From assembly GCA_030630935.1 (NCBI GenBank), contig DAOVMD010000196.1:1-6210 (forward strand): a stretch of DNA of 6,210 nucleotides, given 5' to 3'. The position numbers were made by a program, and so were the translations under genes. The DNA is from Candidatus Mcinerneyibacteriota bacterium (GTDB taxonomy: Bacteria > AUK180 > JAQVHJ01). The notes under the pieces were generated by a model that saw only the letters and a program-made list of their open reading frames with translations, was not told the origin of the DNA and searched no databases. Below are positions 4,256 to 6,210 of the stretch, piece by piece. Numbering within the stretch: position 1 is the stretch's first letter; every line of letters starts with the position of its first letter.

Positions 4256-4443
4256 TTTTCCTTCGTGCTTTTCCTATCTTCATGGTCAATTAAATCATTC
4301 TTCCTTTCGTGCCTTTCGCGTCTTCGTGGCTAATTGAACTTACTTTCATTTCGTGTCCTTCGTGTTTTCGTGGCAAATATAAAAGGACCTTTTTCGTGCC
4401 TTTCGCGTCTTCGTGGCTAATGCAATTCTATCTTCGTGGTTTA
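4256..4443 (+). repeat. TTCGTGGCTAA repeat cluster R6, regular 44-base array
   Basis: Four full units have C(A/G)TGG words at 4281, 4325, 4369 and 4412, giving steps of 44, 44 and 43 bases. A partial unit follows at 4433-4443. The second and fourth units share 30 identical bases (4305-4334 and 4392-4421). Each unit is about 30 bases with three TTCG(T/C)G words at about nine-base steps; the DNA between units differs and is AT-rich. On the pseudopilin coding strand the array reads TTAGCCACGAA and it overruns that gene's 3' end. Confidence 0.85.
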
Positions 4444-4853
4444 ACGAGGATTTCATATTTCTCTGTCATCTTCGCATCTTCAATTTCAATCATTATTTTC
4501 ACAAGTCCATCTTTATCTTCGTGGTCAATTCTCGTCACTTTAAAGATTTCGCGGTTTGTCAGAAGTTTCTCATTTCTAAATAAAGAGCAGTTGTCAATAT
4601 GATAAATTATTTTATTATCGTTTATTATTTCGAGTCTTCCGGTAGATGCATCACTTTCCTTCGCAGAATACAAATCTTCTCGTATCAAATTTACCATTGT
4701 GTTTATTATAATTGATTTTTCCGATTTTTGCAAGGAAAATTTTGTGGTTTGTGTGAGAATCTTTAAGAAAAAAAAGAAGAATACAGAAATCAATGAGACT
4801 ATTACCAATACAATCAAGACTTCTGTTAATGTAAATCCCTTTTTCTTTACCAT
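4428..4853 (-). CDS. PilW/GspJ-like minor pseudopilin
   Basis: This 141-residue protein begins with a class III (prepilin) signal: MVKKKG, cut after G6, then FTLTEVLIVL with F7 as the new N-terminus and the conserved glutamate E11 at mature position 5. A hydrophobic helix runs to about residue 30. The prepilin peptidase would cleave and methylate it, and it would sit in the inner membrane before joining a pilus or pseudopilus tip. The rest (IIYHIDNCSLFRNEKLL, then alternating strands) fits the PilW/PulJ/GspJ type better than a major pilin. It is somewhat short for GspJ. The ATG overlaps the upstream pseudopilin by seven bases, with AGGA just before it, which indicates translational coupling. 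The last residues KPRR and the stop come from a TTCGTGG repeat unit, so the C-terminus may have been cut or replaced. Pseudopilin is certain; subtype is tentative. Confidence 0.88.
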   Translation of the reverse strand: MVKKKGFTLTEVLIVLVIVSLISVFFFFFLKILTQTTKFSLQKSEKSIIINTMVNLIREDLYSAKESDASTGRLEIINDNKIIYHIDNCSLFRNEKLLTNREIFKVTRIDHEDKDGLVKIMIEIEDAKMTEKYEILVKPRR

Positions 4854-5215
4854 AATATCCTGTATAGTTTTATTTTTTCTTTTAACATTTCATGCTCAAC
4901 TGAAACCTCTAGAAAAGTAAGTTCTCCTTCAACCCGAATCCTTTCTTCAACTTTAAAAATATAATCATTAAAGTTCCTGGTAAATGTTCTGTCTTCAAGA
5001 GTTTCGCTATTCTCAAATTTATTAATTTCTTCTTCAACTATATTTGAACATAATATCAATGCTGAGTCAATGACGTCATTAGACTTTAGATTATTTGAAA
5101 TTGAGTTTAAGAAACTTAGAACAGGAATGAAAACCATTAATAACAGGAATATTCCTATCAAAGTTTCTATTAAAGTAAACCCGGATTCTTTTTTAAATCT
5201 TAATAAACTTTCCAT
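4847..5215 (-). CDS. PilV/GspI-like minor pseudopilin
   Basis: This 122-residue protein has a prepilin leader MESLLRFKKESG, a cleavage site after G12, then FTLIETLIGIFLLL with mature F13 and the conserved glutamate E17. Prepilin peptidase would process it at the inner membrane. Length, the ETLIGIFLLL form of the helix, and its place just before a GspJ/PilW-like gene fit the PilV/GspI group, which primes the tip complex in type IV pili and type II secretion. The soluble part is short and charged (residues 45-122). The ATG lies inside the last codons of the upstream gene (16-base overlap), with no clear Shine-Dalgarno sequence, so translation probably depends on coupling. It overlaps the next gene by seven bases. 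Pseudopilin is certain; the exact class is less so. Confidence 0.88.
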   Translation of the reverse strand: MESLLRFKKESGFTLIETLIGIFLLLMVFIPVLSFLNSISNNLKSNDVIDSALILCSNIVEEEINKFENSETLEDRTFTRNFNDYIFKVEERIRVEGELTFLEVSVEHEMLKEKIKLYRILW

Positions 5216-6210
5216 TCAAGCACTTTTGGTTTAAGGTTTTTGAAATATAAAGGTAAATAAAGATTCTTATCCATTTTATTTCTATCTATCTTTGCATTTT
5301 TCAGATAATTCTTATTTTTCCCATCAGAAAAATCTCCTGAATATAATATTCCGTCAAGAGTTCCCTGAAAGTTTGTTGTCCCGTAATTAATTATTCCACC
5401 ATTAATATAGACTTCCTTAGAAATTCTGGCTTTAGTCTGAACTTTATCGTCCTTATCAAACTTACCAGGGAGTGAAGATATAATAAAACCGTTTATTTTG
5501 GTCTCACCGCCGATTTCAATCTTACCATTGATAATCCCGGATTCTCTTATGTTAGTCTGATAAATAACAGTATTATTAAATTCTGACTTCCCTGAAATAA
5601 TTAACTTTTCCGTTGATTGAATATAGCAGTTACTAAAATGATTCTCACCATTTATCAAGACTTCTCCAAAACAAATAATATTTATGTTTTCAAGTGTTGA
5701 TCCATTCAGGATATAAAGATTCTCACTAATGATTAAATCAATGTTATTTAATTTTGTACCTTTTGTTAACCTTAGACTTCCTTTGATATATAGAATTTTC
5801 CCTTCGGATAGTTCATTAATCTCTTCAGCTTCACCAATATTCACATCTGATTTTATATAAACAGGTTTATCTTTAATATTGGTTTCAAGTTTCTCTAAAC
5901 CTGACCATTTAATATCATCATCATTAAATATCTTCTGATAATAATCATTAATCTGTTTAATTAACTCAAGGTTCAGTTTTGGTAGTAGATTTTTTGGTGA
6001 ATAACTTTTCAGGTCAACCTTTGCATCTTCAATTTCATAAATTGAGATAGGGGATGATGCCCCTCCGATAATCTCTGACTCTTTACCTGAAATAATTAAT
6101 GGGTTCAAACGATTATTAGAATACACGGCATACGTAAAATTATCATATATATTAATCCCAAATTTCTGTGAAACAGTTTTTTCCATAAAGTTATTAGATA
6201 CCTTTGTACT
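5200..6210 (-). CDS. PilX-like pilus assembly protein, beta-helix type (5' end outside window)
   Basis: The frame stays open to the right edge (336 residues visible). The first ATG inside, at 6186, has no ribosome site, so the true start and any N-terminal prepilin-like or membrane helix lie beyond the window. Just after that ATG comes NFTYAVYSNNRLN, typical of PilX-type pilus assembly proteins that follow the membrane segment with a 'Y-A-x-x-S' entry. From the internal Met, residues about 110-285 are a run of short strands with I-x-I/NG/SG turns (LYIKGSLRL, LYILNGSTL, VLINGENHF, LIISGKSEF, INGGIINYGTTNFQGTLDGI), which reads as a right-handed beta-helix. The end, VLEWKVY, matches a recurring V-x-x-W-[RK] finish of this group. 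It starts the overlapping minor-pseudopilin operon, so a role in pilus tip assembly is inferred. An unrelated bactofilin-like protein is the main alternative. Confidence 0.75.
   Translation of the reverse strand, partial: STKVSNNFMEKTVSQKFGINIYDNFTYAVYSNNRLNPLIISGKESEIIGGASSPISIYEIEDAKVDLKSYSPKNLLPKLNLELIKQINDYYQKIFNDDDIKWSGLEKLETNIKDKPVYIKSDVNIGEAEEINELSEGKILYIKGSLRLTKGTKLNNIDLIISENLYILNGSTLENINIICFGEVLINGENHFSNCYIQSTEKLIISGKSEFNNTVIYQTNIRESGIINGKIEIGGETKINGFIISSLPGKFDKDDKVQTKARISKEVYINGGIINYGTTNFQGTLDGILYSGDFSDGKNKNYLKNAKIDRNKMDKNLYLPLYFKNLKPKVLEWKVY

Noticed and set aside
4256-4443. CRISPR-like array in R6 (about 30-base repeats, regular spacing)
   Set aside because: Intervening DNA is only about 14 bases, units vary in sequence and have internal nine-base structure, the same units occur scattered and in both orientations elsewhere, and no cas gene is present.
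4309-4602. Plus-strand open frame of 97 codons
   Set aside because: Its first half is the repeat array translated (FVPFASSWL-type strings recur) and its second half is the antisense of the PilW-like gene; there is no ribosome site.
4699-4920. Plus-strand open frame of 73 codons
   Set aside because: It is antisense to the two pseudopilin genes, which have clear prepilin signals.
5200-6186. PilX-like gene starting at ATG 6186 as a complete gene
   Set aside because: No Shine-Dalgarno sequence precedes it, the frame stays open to the window edge, and the family's N-terminal membrane helix is missing, so the gene is more likely cut by the window.

Overview
The window is AT-rich (about one third G+C by eye). 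It suggests a free-living or environmental Gram-negative (diderm) bacterium. The diderm call rests on an outer-membrane secretin and on pseudopilin-type genes. The degenerate intergenic repeat families built on TTCGTGGCTAA, together with a GxxExxY gene, recall FCB-group or candidate-phylum genomes such as Cloacimonadota or Delongbacteria. That taxonomic guess is weak and comes from general impression, not from a search.

Layout. Bases 1-382 are non-coding, with four short hairpins, degenerate repeats, and a good sigma-70-type promoter and ribosome binding site. These drive the only plus-strand gene, a 162-residue protein of unknown function (383-871). Bases 872-1564 are a non-coding mosaic of several repeat families. 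The rest is read right to left on the minus strand: a PilX-like pilus assembly protein cut by the window edge (5200-6210), a PilV/GspI-like pseudopilin (4847-5215), a PilW/GspJ-like pseudopilin (4428-4853), a GxxExxY protein of the PD-(D/E)XK nuclease fold (3783-4151), and a secretin with an unusual C-terminal membrane-hairpin extension (1565-3424).

How the genes fit together. The three right-hand genes overlap by 16 and 7 bases and look like one translationally coupled minor-pseudopilin operon of a type IV pilus or type II secretion apparatus. The secretin would be its outer-membrane pore. The GxxExxY gene sits between the pseudopilins and the secretin with its own candidate promoter, and it looks like an insertion into the pilus locus.

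What stands out is the intergenic DNA. Every gap left of 4428 carries clusters of a roughly 30-base repeat ending in TTCGTGGCTAA. Units recur at a 44-base step in three separate clusters. Clusters 3' of genes all read TTAGCCACGAA on the coding strand, and two of them run into the ends of coding regions. A 34-base perfect inverted repeat, with a GCGAAGC mini-hairpin at its heart, occurs once on each side of the secretin gene. Both copies lie between oppositely oriented repeat clusters. This is the best candidate here for an undescribed element, possibly linked to the GxxExxY protein.
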